From the NCBI GenBank assembly GCA_028687425.1, contig JAQUAD010000002.1, forward strand, positions 1-64,000: a stretch of 64,000 bases of DNA, in the 5' to 3' direction. This document shows, in pieces, positions 19,584 to 28,115 of this stretch. Made by a program: the position numbers and the translations under genes. The first letter of the stretch is position 1, and each line of letters opens with the position of its first letter. The stretch is from Sideroxydans sp. (GTDB taxonomy: Bacteria; Pseudomonadota; Gammaproteobacteria; Burkholderiales; Gallionellaceae). The notes under the pieces were generated by a model, which searched no databases, was not told where the DNA came from, and worked only from the letters and a program-made list of their open reading frames with translations.

Positions 19584-19781
19584 TTATTTGCGGGGTGCTG
19601 ATGCGAAGCAATCCTCCCGCCAGCGGCAATGCAACTGGTCGCACCGGCCATCACGGGCCGTGGCGAAACAGTCGAAATTCCCTTCGGCGAGCTGGATGCT
19701 GCGTATCAATTCGATCTTGTACATACGATCGGGCTTGATGCCGCATGATTTGGCGATACGGTGAATCTCTTGCATATTCAT
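19584..19781 (-). CDS. Small SAP-like domain, Cys-containing protein (65 aa)
   Basis: MNMQEIHRIAKSCGIKPDRMYKIELIRSIQLAEGNFDCFATARDGRCDQLHCRWREDCF. Confidence 0.75.
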   Translation of the reverse strand: MNMQEIHRIAKSCGIKPDRMYKIELIRSIQLAEGNFDCFATARDGRCDQLHCRWREDCFASAPRK

Positions 19782-19897
19782 GACGGCTCTCCCTGTTACA
19801 AGGCAATAGTCACAAAAAGCTTCCATGCAATGAACTGCATGGGTGGGGGTGATTATTTTTCTCCTATAACAGCATGATTGCAATGGGTAATATTGCA

Positions 19898-19921
19898 TAT
19901 ATATTTTGGCCGGAATATATA
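19898..19921. repeat. AT-rich inverted repeat in divergent promoter region
   Basis: TATATATT-ttggccgg-AATATATA (8-bp perfect arms, GGCC centre). Confidence 0.7.
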
Positions 19922-20019
19922 GACTATCGTCTGGGTGCGCCGTGCAGAAGGCGTAGCATCGTGTTGCCGGAGCAGTGAAACGGCATGGCAATGGATACGC
20001 TCAAGGGAATTGTTACAGG

Positions 20020-21204
20020 ATGAAGATGGCAGGGAGATTGAACAGGTTCTTGCAGCTGCTGGGAGCGCTGGTTTTGTTGCTGTCCGCTTCAGGCAATGCC
20101 GTGGCCGACGCAGCCCGGTCTGCGGACATCGAAGTCTTCGTGCAGCAGGGCTGTCCGCACTGTGCGCAGGCCAAGACCTTCCTCGCACAACTCGGGACAT
20201 ACCGCCCCGAACTGAGCATCGTCATCCGCGACGTGTCGCAGGATGCTGAAGCCATGCAGCGCCTGCAGCAGATCGCGCAGCAATATGGCGGCGCGGTGCG
20301 CGTGCCGACCTTACTGGTGCGCGGCCAGGTGATCGTCGGTTACTCGACGGAAGCCGCCACCGACCGGCTCATCCTCGACGCGCTGAAACAGAGCCAGCCC
20401 GGCGCGGCGATGGACAGCTTGAGCTGCGAAGCCGAGCAGGCCGCCACCTGCGGCGGTGAAGCGCGCGAAGCGCCGCGCGACTACTCGCTGCAGCTGTTCG
20501 GCCATACGCTCTCGCTGGAGCAGGTCGGCCTGCCGCTGTTCACGCTGACGCTGGGCCTGCTGGACGGTTTCAATCCCTGCTCGATGTGGGTGCTGCTGCT
20601 GATGCTGTCGCTGCTCGCGCCGCTCAATGACCGCAAGCGCATGTTCGCCGTGGCGGGCACCTTCGTCGCGGTGCAGGGTATCGCCTACTTCCTGTTCCTC
20701 GCGGCATGGCTCAACCTGTTCCTGCTGGTCGGCTTGTCGCGCATCTCCGAGATCGTCATCGCGCTGCTCGCGCTGTTCGCCGGCGCGATCAACCTCAAGG
20801 ACTTCTTTGCATTCGGGCGCGGGCTGTCGCTGTCCATCCCGCAGTCGGCCAAGCCCGGCATCTACGAACGCCTGCGCCGCATCCTGCAGGCGAAGGAGCT
20901 TACAGCGGCCATCATCGCCACCATCGTGCTCGGCGTGCTGGTGCAGCTGGTCGAGCTGATGTGCACCTCGGGCTTCCCTGCGCTGTTCACGCGCATCCTC
21001 ACCCTGCGCGAACTGGATGGCGCGGCCTACTACGGCTACCTGCTGCTGTATGACTTCGCCTACATGCTGGACGATCTGTTCATCCTCGCCGTGGGCGTGG
21101 TCACGCTCAGCCAGCGGCGCTTGCAGGAAAAGGAAGGGCGCATGCTCAAACTGCTGAGCGGGGTGGTGATGCTGGGCTTGGGGATATATCTGCTGCTGCC
21201 GTGA
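20020..21204 (+). CDS. Glutaredoxin/thioredoxin-like domain fused to CcdA/DsbD-like membrane domain
   Basis: VFVQQGCPHCAQAKTFL (CPHC) N-terminal; membrane Cys motifs GFNPCSMWVLLLML and VELMCTSGFPALF. Confidence 0.87.
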   Translation: MKMAGRLNRFLQLLGALVLLLSASGNAVADAARSADIEVFVQQGCPHCAQAKTFLAQLGTYRPELSIVIRDVSQDAEAMQRLQQIAQQYGGAVRVPTLLVRGQVIVGYSTEAATDRLILDALKQSQPGAAMDSLSCEAEQAATCGGEAREAPRDYSLQLFGHTLSLEQVGLPLFTLTLGLLDGFNPCSMWVLLLMLSLLAPLNDRKRMFAVAGTFVAVQGIAYFLFLAAWLNLFLLVGLSRISEIVIALLALFAGAINLKDFFAFGRGLSLSIPQSAKPGIYERLRRILQAKELTAAIIATIVLGVLVQLVELMCTSGFPALFTRILTLRELDGAAYYGYLLLYDFAYMLDDLFILAVGVVTLSQRRLQEKEGRMLKLLSGVVMLGLGIYLLLP

Positions 21205-21207
21205 AGG

Positions 21208-21849
21208 CTAGGCTGTGTGCAGTGTGAGCTTGAACAGGGCGCCGCCGTCCGGTCCGTCTGTCAGCGACACCGAGCCACCACCGTGCGCCTCCGCCACGGC
21301 CTTGCATAGCGCAACGCCCACGCCGGTCGACGGCGCATTGCCTGCAGGATGGTCCAGCCCCGGGCCGTCGTCCTGCACGCAGAAGGTCACCTTGTCCGTT
21401 TCCTGTTCGAACCACAGCCACACGTGCCCCGCGGCATAGCGCAAGGCGTTGTTCAGCGCGGACTCGATGGCCATGCCGGTCAGGTATTCGTCGAGTTGCG
21501 CACTGCCGCGCCGCTTCGCATCGGGCGCGATGCGGATGCGCGATTCGTCTACTTCCAGCGCGAACGCGTGGCCGTGTTTGCCGCTGGCGGAAGGGCTGAC
21601 ATCCAGCGTGTCCTGCAGGAATTCGAGCAGATCGATCTCCACCAGATTCGGCTTGAGGCCGAACTGTTCGTGCTTGTAGAGCGTGAGGAAAGACACCAGC
21701 CGCTGTTTCAGTTCGATGCAGCGCTGATAGGCCTTGCGCGCTTCCTCCGGCATGCCGGGCTGATGATTGAGCTGTTCCAGATCGGCTTCCAGCAGGGCCA
21801 GCGAATTCTTGATGTCGTGGATGACCAGTGTCGAGAGTGCTTCTTTCAT
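21208..21849 (-). CDS. Cytoplasmic sensor histidine kinase lacking a sensor domain
   Basis: HisKA-like VIHDIKNSLALLEADL; HATPase motifs NALRYA, VQDDGPGLD, GVGVALCKAVAEAHGG. Confidence 0.88.
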   Translation of the reverse strand: MKEALSTLVIHDIKNSLALLEADLEQLNHQPGMPEEARKAYQRCIELKQRLVSFLTLYKHEQFGLKPNLVEIDLLEFLQDTLDVSPSASGKHGHAFALEVDESRIRIAPDAKRRGSAQLDEYLTGMAIESALNNALRYAAGHVWLWFEQETDKVTFCVQDDGPGLDHPAGNAPSTGVGVALCKAVAEAHGGGSVSLTDGPDGGALFKLTLHTA

Positions 21850-21862
21850 GAGGTTCTCCCTG

Positions 21863-23545
21863 TCAGGTGCCCGATATCTGGTTATAGAAGCGGTAGAACG
21901 CCATCACCTTCTCGTTCTGCGGCACCAGTTTGTCCAAGGTCGCCAGATACTGCTTGGCACGCTCGTCGATCTCCTCGTCCCAGCCTTGCTGCTTCAGCCA
22001 AAGCAGATGCAGCTGTGCCGCCGCCAGCAGTGCCTCGATGTTCTCGTCGTGTATGTGCAGCGCTTCCTTCACCTTGGTATATGCCTGCTCGAAATGCGCC
22101 TCGCGCATCAGCTTCTGCGCCTCATCCACCAGCACCAGGATGCGGCGCTGGCCCGCGTCGATCACTTCGGCCACCTTGTCATGCTGGCCGGTGTCCTTCA
22201 TCGACTTGCTCACGTGGCGCGTGACGCGGTGGCGCTCCTTGCCGCTGGACTGCACCGCCTGCGTCATCATCTTCAGGCCGAGGATCTCGTCGCCCAGCTT
22301 CAGCGCGGCCTTGCCGAGGTGGTTCATCGTCTCGCTGCCGTGGTTGTCGTCGGTCATCAGGCGCTGTGCGCGTTCGACCAGCTTCTTCGCCTTGTCCTTG
22401 TCGCCGCTGTCGAAATACGCCTGCGCCAGGATCGCGTTCTTCGAGATGCCGAACTCGTCGCGCTCCGCATATTTGCGCGCGTGCCGCTCCAGCGTGTCGA
22501 TTGCGCCCATCGGGTCGCCCAGGTCGGTCTGGATCTGCGCCAGCGCCAGATAGTCTTCCGGCTTCTCGGTGATGGAGCCGGTGGAGAGCTTGATGGCGGA
22601 CTGCGAGAACTTCTTGGCCTCGTCCAGCTTGCCCAGCAGGAACGCGGACTCCGACGTGGTGCGGAAGCGTTTCGCCGTGGGCAATATCTCGGCGGCGCGC
22701 GTCGCCAACTCGTGCGCGCCTTCTTCGTCATGCTGTTTCAGGCGGATGTCGGCCAGCAGCTCATAGGCCGCGACATAGCTCGGGTGCTGCTCGATGATCT
22801 CGCGTGCCGATTTCTCTGCTGCCTCCAGGTCGCCGGACATGCGCTGCGCCCGCGCGAAGCCGATCTTCACCCACGGCACGTTGTCGTTCAGCGCCAGCGC
22901 CTGCTGGTAGGTGGCCAGCATGTTCTGCACGTCGTGCAGCTCGTGTTGTGCTTCGGCCTTCAGGCGCAATGCCGCCATCTGCCAGCGGTCGTTGCTGGCA
23001 GAGGCCAGCAGCTTGTCGCATTCGCTCACCACGCGCGCATAGTCCTTCGCGTCCATCGCGGTCAGCGCCGGCATCAGGAAATTGCGCCGGTCGAACAGGC
23101 GTTCCAGTCGCGTGCGCAGCTTCTTCTCGGGGCAGGGCTTGAGGATGTAATCGTCCGGCGCGAACTCAGCCGCGTTCGCCACATAGGCGTATTCCGCCTC
23201 GGCGGTCACCATCACGAAGATGGTCTTCGCGCTCAGCATGTGTTCGTTGCGCAGGAATTCGAGGAAGTGCTGGCCGGAACTGGCGCGGCTCAGGTTATAG
23301 TCGCACAGGATCAGGTCGAACTGGTGGATCTCCAGCTGGCGCAGCGCCTCTTCGGCATTGGACACCCCCTTGGTCGAGTTGATGCCCATCCATTCCAGTT
23401 GCGAGCGCAGCGCATGGCGCATGGCGCCGATGTCGTCGATCACCAGCGCGCTGAATTTGTCGAACTGGATGAACTCGTTCACCACCGACGGCTTCGTGCC
23501 GCCGATCATGTCGGCCATCGTCCTGGCTTCTGGTTTTTTCTGCAC
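21863..23545 (-). CDS. Response regulator receiver domain with C-terminal TPR repeats
   Basis: SALVIDDIGAMRHALRSQL, phospho-Asp in DLILCDYNLS, DDYILKPC; long alpha-helical TPR tail. Confidence 0.88.
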   Translation of the reverse strand: MQKKPEARTMADMIGGTKPSVVNEFIQFDKFSALVIDDIGAMRHALRSQLEWMGINSTKGVSNAEEALRQLEIHQFDLILCDYNLSRASSGQHFLEFLRNEHMLSAKTIFVMVTAEAEYAYVANAAEFAPDDYILKPCPEKKLRTRLERLFDRRNFLMPALTAMDAKDYARVVSECDKLLASASNDRWQMAALRLKAEAQHELHDVQNMLATYQQALALNDNVPWVKIGFARAQRMSGDLEAAEKSAREIIEQHPSYVAAYELLADIRLKQHDEEGAHELATRAAEILPTAKRFRTTSESAFLLGKLDEAKKFSQSAIKLSTGSITEKPEDYLALAQIQTDLGDPMGAIDTLERHARKYAERDEFGISKNAILAQAYFDSGDKDKAKKLVERAQRLMTDDNHGSETMNHLGKAALKLGDEILGLKMMTQAVQSSGKERHRVTRHVSKSMKDTGQHDKVAEVIDAGQRRILVLVDEAQKLMREAHFEQAYTKVKEALHIHDENIEALLAAAQLHLLWLKQQGWDEEIDERAKQYLATLDKLVPQNEKVMAFYRFYNQISGT

Positions 23546-23714
23546 CGTTTCCCCTTGTTCGGTGTTCGTGTGGTGTCGCAGCGTACATCGCGCTGCGCTT
23601 ATGGCTGAATCATAACGAAAAAAGCACAGGCGCCTGACCTTTTCTCGGTGAAGGTCTTCGCGCTTTACGGTAAGCTACGCGCCTTCTGTTCCACATCTAG
23701 AAAGCGCAATACAA

Positions 23715-25385
23715 ATGGCACAAGGTCAATACGTAATGTCCATGCTCCGCGTGAGCAAGATCGTCCCTCCCAAGCGTCAGATCATCAAGGATATCTCCCT
23801 CAGCTTCTTCCCCGGCGCCAAGATCGGCCTGCTCGGTCTGAACGGCTCGGGTAAATCCACCGTGCTGCGCATCATGGCCAAGCAGGACAAGGAATACGAC
23901 GGCGAAGTGCAACACCTGCCCAACATCAAGATCGGCTACCTGCCGCAGGAACCCGTGCTCGACCCGAGCAAGACCGTGCGCGAGGAAGTGGAGTCCGCAC
24001 TCGGTGAAGTGATGGAAGCGCAGAGCAAGCTGGACGCCGTGTACGCCGCCTATGCCGAGCCGGATGCCGACTTCGACGCACTCGCCGCCGAGCAGGCACG
24101 TCTGGAGAACATCATCGCCGCTTCGGGTAGCGATGCCACCCACCAGATGGAGATCGCCGCTGATGCATTGCGTCTGCCCGAGTGGGATGCCGTGATCAAG
24201 AACCTTTCCGGTGGTGAGAAGCGCCGCGTGGCACTGTGCAAACTGCTGCTGGAAAAACCGGACATGCTGCTGCTCGACGAACCCACCAACCACCTCGATG
24301 CCGAATCGGTGGAATGGCTGGAACAGTTCCTGGTGCGCTTCCCCGGCACCGTGGTCGCCGTCACCCACGACCGTTACTTCCTCGACAACGCCGCCGAGTG
24401 GATCCTCGAACTGGACCGCGGCCAGGGCATCCCCTGGAAGGGTAACTACTCCGAATGGCTGGAGCAGAAAGAAGCGCGTCTGGAGCAAGAGAACAAGCAG
24501 ATCGACGCCCACATGAAGGCGATGAAGCAGGAACTGGAATGGGTGCGCCAGAACCCCAAGGCGCGTCAGGCCAAATCCAAGGCGCGTCTGCAACGCTTCG
24601 AAGAACTTTCCAGCACCGAATACCAGAAACGCAACGAAACGCAGGAGATCTTCATCCCCGCCGGTGAGCGTCTGGGTAACGAAGTCATCGAATTCGAAGG
24701 CGTCAGCAAAGCCTATGGCGACCGCCTGCTGATCGACAACCTCAGCTTCAAGATCCCGCCCGGCGCCATCGTCGGCATCATCGGCCCCAACGGTGCCGGT
24801 AAATCCACGCTGTTCCGCATGATCACCGGCAAGGAAACACCGGACAGCGGCACCGTGAAGATCGGCCAGACCGTGAAGATCGCTTTTGTCGACCAGTCAC
24901 GCGAAGGGCTGGACAACGACAAGACCGTGTTCGACGCCATCTCCGGCGGCAACGACATCCTGACAGTCGGCAAATACGAAACCCCGGCACGTGCCTACAT
25001 CGGCCGCTTCAACTTCAAGGGCGCAGACCAGGGCAAGATCGTCGGCCAGCTCTCCGGTGGTGAGCGCGGTCGTTTGCATCTGGCGCAGACCCTCATCTCC
25101 GGCGGCAATGTGCTGCTGCTCGACGAACCCTCCAACGACCTCGACGTGGAAACCCTGCGTGCGCTCGAAGACGCGCTGCTGGAATTCGCCGGCTGCGTCG
25201 CCGTCATCTCCCACGACCGCTGGTTCCTCGACCGTATCGCCACCCACATCCTCGCCTGCGAAGGCGATTCGAAGTGGACGTTCTTTGATGGCAACTATCA
25301 GGAATACGAAGCGGACAAGAAGAAGCGTTTGGGTGAAGAGGGAGCTAAGCCTAAGCGGATTCGGTATAAGCCGATTAGCCGGTAA
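23715..25385 (+). CDS. ettA: Energy-dependent translational throttle protein EttA (ABC-F)
   Basis: Two ABC domains (GLNGSGKST, GPNGAGKST; LSGGEKRR, LSGGERGR), ABC-F linker, EttA-like length. Confidence 0.95.
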   Translation: MAQGQYVMSMLRVSKIVPPKRQIIKDISLSFFPGAKIGLLGLNGSGKSTVLRIMAKQDKEYDGEVQHLPNIKIGYLPQEPVLDPSKTVREEVESALGEVMEAQSKLDAVYAAYAEPDADFDALAAEQARLENIIAASGSDATHQMEIAADALRLPEWDAVIKNLSGGEKRRVALCKLLLEKPDMLLLDEPTNHLDAESVEWLEQFLVRFPGTVVAVTHDRYFLDNAAEWILELDRGQGIPWKGNYSEWLEQKEARLEQENKQIDAHMKAMKQELEWVRQNPKARQAKSKARLQRFEELSSTEYQKRNETQEIFIPAGERLGNEVIEFEGVSKAYGDRLLIDNLSFKIPPGAIVGIIGPNGAGKSTLFRMITGKETPDSGTVKIGQTVKIAFVDQSREGLDNDKTVFDAISGGNDILTVGKYETPARAYIGRFNFKGADQGKIVGQLSGGERGRLHLAQTLISGGNVLLLDEPSNDLDVETLRALEDALLEFAGCVAVISHDRWFLDRIATHILACEGDSKWTFFDGNYQEYEADKKKRLGEEGAKPKRIRYKPISR

Positions 25386-25444
25386 TACTAGGGATAGAGC
25401 ATCCGCTTCAATGGGCTTGCTCGTTTTACAATATTCAAAAGATA

Positions 25445-26023
25445 ATGCCTAAGAATAGAAGCGAACTTGAAAGCACTTACAGTAATGCCTGCGACCAAGG
25501 CAGTTATCGTGTTATGTTATCTGGGCGCTATGAGAAGAATACTGCTCAAACGGTGCCAGGATTTTTGCATTTTGGCAAAGCAAGTCTTCTTTATGAGTTG
25601 GACGTTCTCAGCGTTGACAATGAAACTTCCTACTTAAGCCAATATGCTACTTGTCTTTGGTTCGATGGCATTCCTAACAAAACTGGGGATACATTTCGAG
25701 CAGCTTATGAGTGGGTTTTAGATGTCAAAGAAGATTTGCGTGGACAGGGGGCTGGAAGCTTCTATTTTTTAGTCCAAACGAAGGTCCTTCCTAGATACGG
25801 CGTCAGTCAAATTTGGCTATCTGCAGAATATTTTGGCCCTCGTTTTTGGAAAAAGCGCGGGTTTAAATTTGTTGACGATACATTTTGGCTTCACTATGAC
25901 GAATATTGCGAGTTCAATTCAGATGCTCCAAAAACACGCAATGTTGATGAAGTGCCAGTCGAGTACTTCAACGAACTACGAGGAAGTGGGCTCAAATATT
26001 CGATGGTTTACAATTTTAATTAA
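25445..26023 (+). CDS. GNAT-like N-acetyltransferase, AT-rich accessory gene
   Basis: VKEDLRGQGAGSFYFLVQTKVLPRYGVSQIWLSAEYFGPRFWKKRGFKF resembles GNAT motif A/B. Confidence 0.6.
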   Translation: MPKNRSELESTYSNACDQGSYRVMLSGRYEKNTAQTVPGFLHFGKASLLYELDVLSVDNETSYLSQYATCLWFDGIPNKTGDTFRAAYEWVLDVKEDLRGQGAGSFYFLVQTKVLPRYGVSQIWLSAEYFGPRFWKKRGFKFVDDTFWLHYDEYCEFNSDAPKTRNVDEVPVEYFNELRGSGLKYSMVYNFN

Positions 26024-26028
26024 TTACT

Positions 26029-27603
26029 ATGCAACTACGTTTAGCATCTCGGTTCGATCCGAATCAGTCATATCTTGAGGCATCGTTCATGTCGCAAGAA
26101 GGGATGCTTCGTCTTGAAAGTTTGGATTCTCCAATTTCGAGCGTAGAAGAATATTATGGTACGCAACATATCAGTAGCTCTTTTGATTATTCTTATCTAG
26201 ACCAACATGGTTGGCACCCGATTCGTGGAGTGGCTGGGAATGTGGTTCGAAATCTACTCGTATTGCTTTCCCGAGAAGTAGTGAGCGGAAGACGCAACGC
26301 GTTATTTTCTTTTACTCAATCGTTTCTGAATGACTTGCCGAATACGGAGGAGTTTCGAGACGCATTGATTCAACAACCTGAAATAACGTTGCAGCAAATA
26401 GATTTAATTGGTAACAACGATGAAGAGTTATTGAGGGCATCTCTAGTAGAGCTTACAGGCTGGCTTTACTTCTACCTAAATTCACGCTTACTTGAGGATG
26501 GCGAGGGTAACGCCTTTGTGAGTACATTCTTGGGAGTTTTACTCGAATCCTCAGCCATTTCTGCTCAAGTAATACTCTCACAGCTTAATGAAATAGATTC
26601 TGAGTTTATTCCAACTTTCTCTACACCTGAGAGTTACAGAAGGTTGTTTCAAGCGGCGACCTCTGAATCGTCGAATCGGCAAACATTGAGTCAGATAGCC
26701 TATTTTTCGAGAGAAACTTGGGGAGCAGTGAATGACGAATGGGCACTTGCCGCTCGATCAGGCGTTCCTGAACATCAAAGTATCCCTACCGAAGTAATTA
26801 ATGCGATCCTCTCAGGCATAAGGCCTGTTTCCCCTCGGTTTTTACCTCAAACTCAGGATAGAAGCAGGCAGTTCGTTGCGCATCAAATTTTGCGATATTT
26901 TGATTTTCGGCTACCTCAATTGGACGAAGTGGCGACAGCTCTTGGAGTGCAGATACTGCGATTAGATCTCCCGGATGATCTTTTAGGATTGTATGTTGGA
27001 AATATTAGAAGACACGCACCAGTAATAGTGGTGAATGAACAAGCTAGAAATGAAGGCTCTCGTAATTTCACTATTGGCCATGAGCTGGGCCACTATTTAC
27101 TACATACATTTGAACCAATTTTTGCGTGCGGGGATATGGAGCTATATGGCTCTTCTCAGGATGCAGAATCTCAAGCAAACGAATTTTCCACAGAGTTGCT
27201 TATGCCTGTGCAGGCAATTCGCGATCACCTAAATGCTCAATTCTCAATTCAAAACGTACGGGATATCGCATCTGCATGTAACGTGTCTTTTGAGGCGGCG
27301 GCAAGAAGAAGAATTGAACTAACTCAAAACAGAAATATTGCATTGGCTGTGGTTGTTGGTGAAATGATTCAACGAATTTACGGTAGCACTATTAATGAGG
27401 AAGGTCTGCGTTGGATCGGACGAGCGTCTGTTGGGAGAAATGCGGTTAGTTTGACTCAAGCTCGCCGACTCTCGGAACAAAGGGTCGCAAATCTTTCGAG
27501 ATTCTTTCCTGGTGTCCAGCGGCTAGAACTGGCTGATTTGGAAATTGCCGTGTTGCCTTTTGAAAACGGTGAAGGTTATTACCTGTTCCTTGAACGAGGA
27601 TAG
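26029..27603 (+). CDS. ImmA/IrrE-like (M78/DUF955) Zn-metallopeptidase with long novel N-terminal region
   Basis: FTIGHELGHYLLH (HExxH) plus SQANEFSTELLMP; 5-nt gap to the upstream GNAT gene. Confidence 0.82.
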   Translation: MQLRLASRFDPNQSYLEASFMSQEGMLRLESLDSPISSVEEYYGTQHISSSFDYSYLDQHGWHPIRGVAGNVVRNLLVLLSREVVSGRRNALFSFTQSFLNDLPNTEEFRDALIQQPEITLQQIDLIGNNDEELLRASLVELTGWLYFYLNSRLLEDGEGNAFVSTFLGVLLESSAISAQVILSQLNEIDSEFIPTFSTPESYRRLFQAATSESSNRQTLSQIAYFSRETWGAVNDEWALAARSGVPEHQSIPTEVINAILSGIRPVSPRFLPQTQDRSRQFVAHQILRYFDFRLPQLDEVATALGVQILRLDLPDDLLGLYVGNIRRHAPVIVVNEQARNEGSRNFTIGHELGHYLLHTFEPIFACGDMELYGSSQDAESQANEFSTELLMPVQAIRDHLNAQFSIQNVRDIASACNVSFEAAARRRIELTQNRNIALAVVVGEMIQRIYGSTINEEGLRWIGRASVGRNAVSLTQARRLSEQRVANLSRFFPGVQRLELADLEIAVLPFENGEGYYLFLERG

Positions 27604-27637
27604 AAAATTATTGGCGGTGGCATCGTATCGGCATTTC

Positions 27638-27655
27638 ATCGCCCGCAAGGGCGAT
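27638..27655 (+). terminator. Dispersed GNRA-loop hairpin, copy 1
   Basis: ATCGCCC-GCAA-GGGCGAT then TTTCATTTT, 35 nt after the metallopeptidase stop. Confidence 0.65.
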
Positions 27656-27770
27656 TTTCATTTTGAGGCCGACGATCTCGCTTACTGCGAATTAATGCAC
27701 AAATCATGGGGGCAGGTCTTGCAATACGACATTTCATGCCATTGAGGCCAGCTCGTATTAACCTTCATAC

Positions 27771-27790
27771 CATCGCCCGAAAGGGCGATG
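27771..27790 (+). terminator. Dispersed GNRA-loop hairpin, copy 2
   Basis: CATCGCCC-GAAA-GGGCGATG then TGCTTTT. Confidence 0.65.
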
Positions 27791-27824
27791 TGCTTTTCTG
27801 AATCCCTCCAAGGAAATCCAATAA

Positions 27825-28025
27825 ATGGAATTAAGTGAACTCGGTCTGGATGGTGCGCTTGCTGAGCAAGCCGAATGTGCATCAGGCCTTCATCTGGCGC
27901 GGGTGGTTGCTGTGGATCGCGGTCATTTTGTGGTGCGCAGTGAGCGGGGTGAGGCTTTGGCCGAGCTGACGGGGAAGTTTCTCTACACCGCCGATTCTTC
28001 CGCCAAATTAAAGGGGTCGGCATAG
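27825..28025 (+). pseudogene. Truncated 5' fragment of an rsgA-like gene
   Basis: LHLARVVAVDRGHFVVRSERGEALAELTGKFLYTADSS aligns with LHPARVTAVDRGRYVIRNAQDELPAELTGKFLHEATSS of RsgA at 40471; no GTPase domain. Confidence 0.85.
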
Positions 28026-28076
28026 GAATATGTTTTGGCAGGCGTGCTGCACAAACAAACGCGATGCTGACCCATA
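28009..28076. repeat. Possible mobile-element remnant bounded by near-perfect inverted repeat
   Basis: GGGGTCGGCAT (28013-28023) and ATGCTGACCC (28064-28073), one mismatch, at the rsgA fragment breakpoint. Confidence 0.4.
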
Positions 28077-28115
28077 ACAGTGAATTAGGCCGCACGTCGT
28101 GCGGCGCGATCACGA

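Noticed and set aside
21767-23608. 613-aa plus ORF
   Set aside because: Antisense shadow of the response regulator/TPR gene with low-complexity Leu/Arg/His composition.
27545-27745. 66-aa plus ORF overlapping hairpin copy 1
   Set aside because: Overlaps the metallopeptidase C-terminus and reads through the hairpin; no RBS.
28089-28105. GCCGCAC-GTC-GTGCGGC hairpin as a terminator for the MipA-like gene
   Set aside because: Good stem but no T tract on either strand; kept only as an unclassified palindrome.
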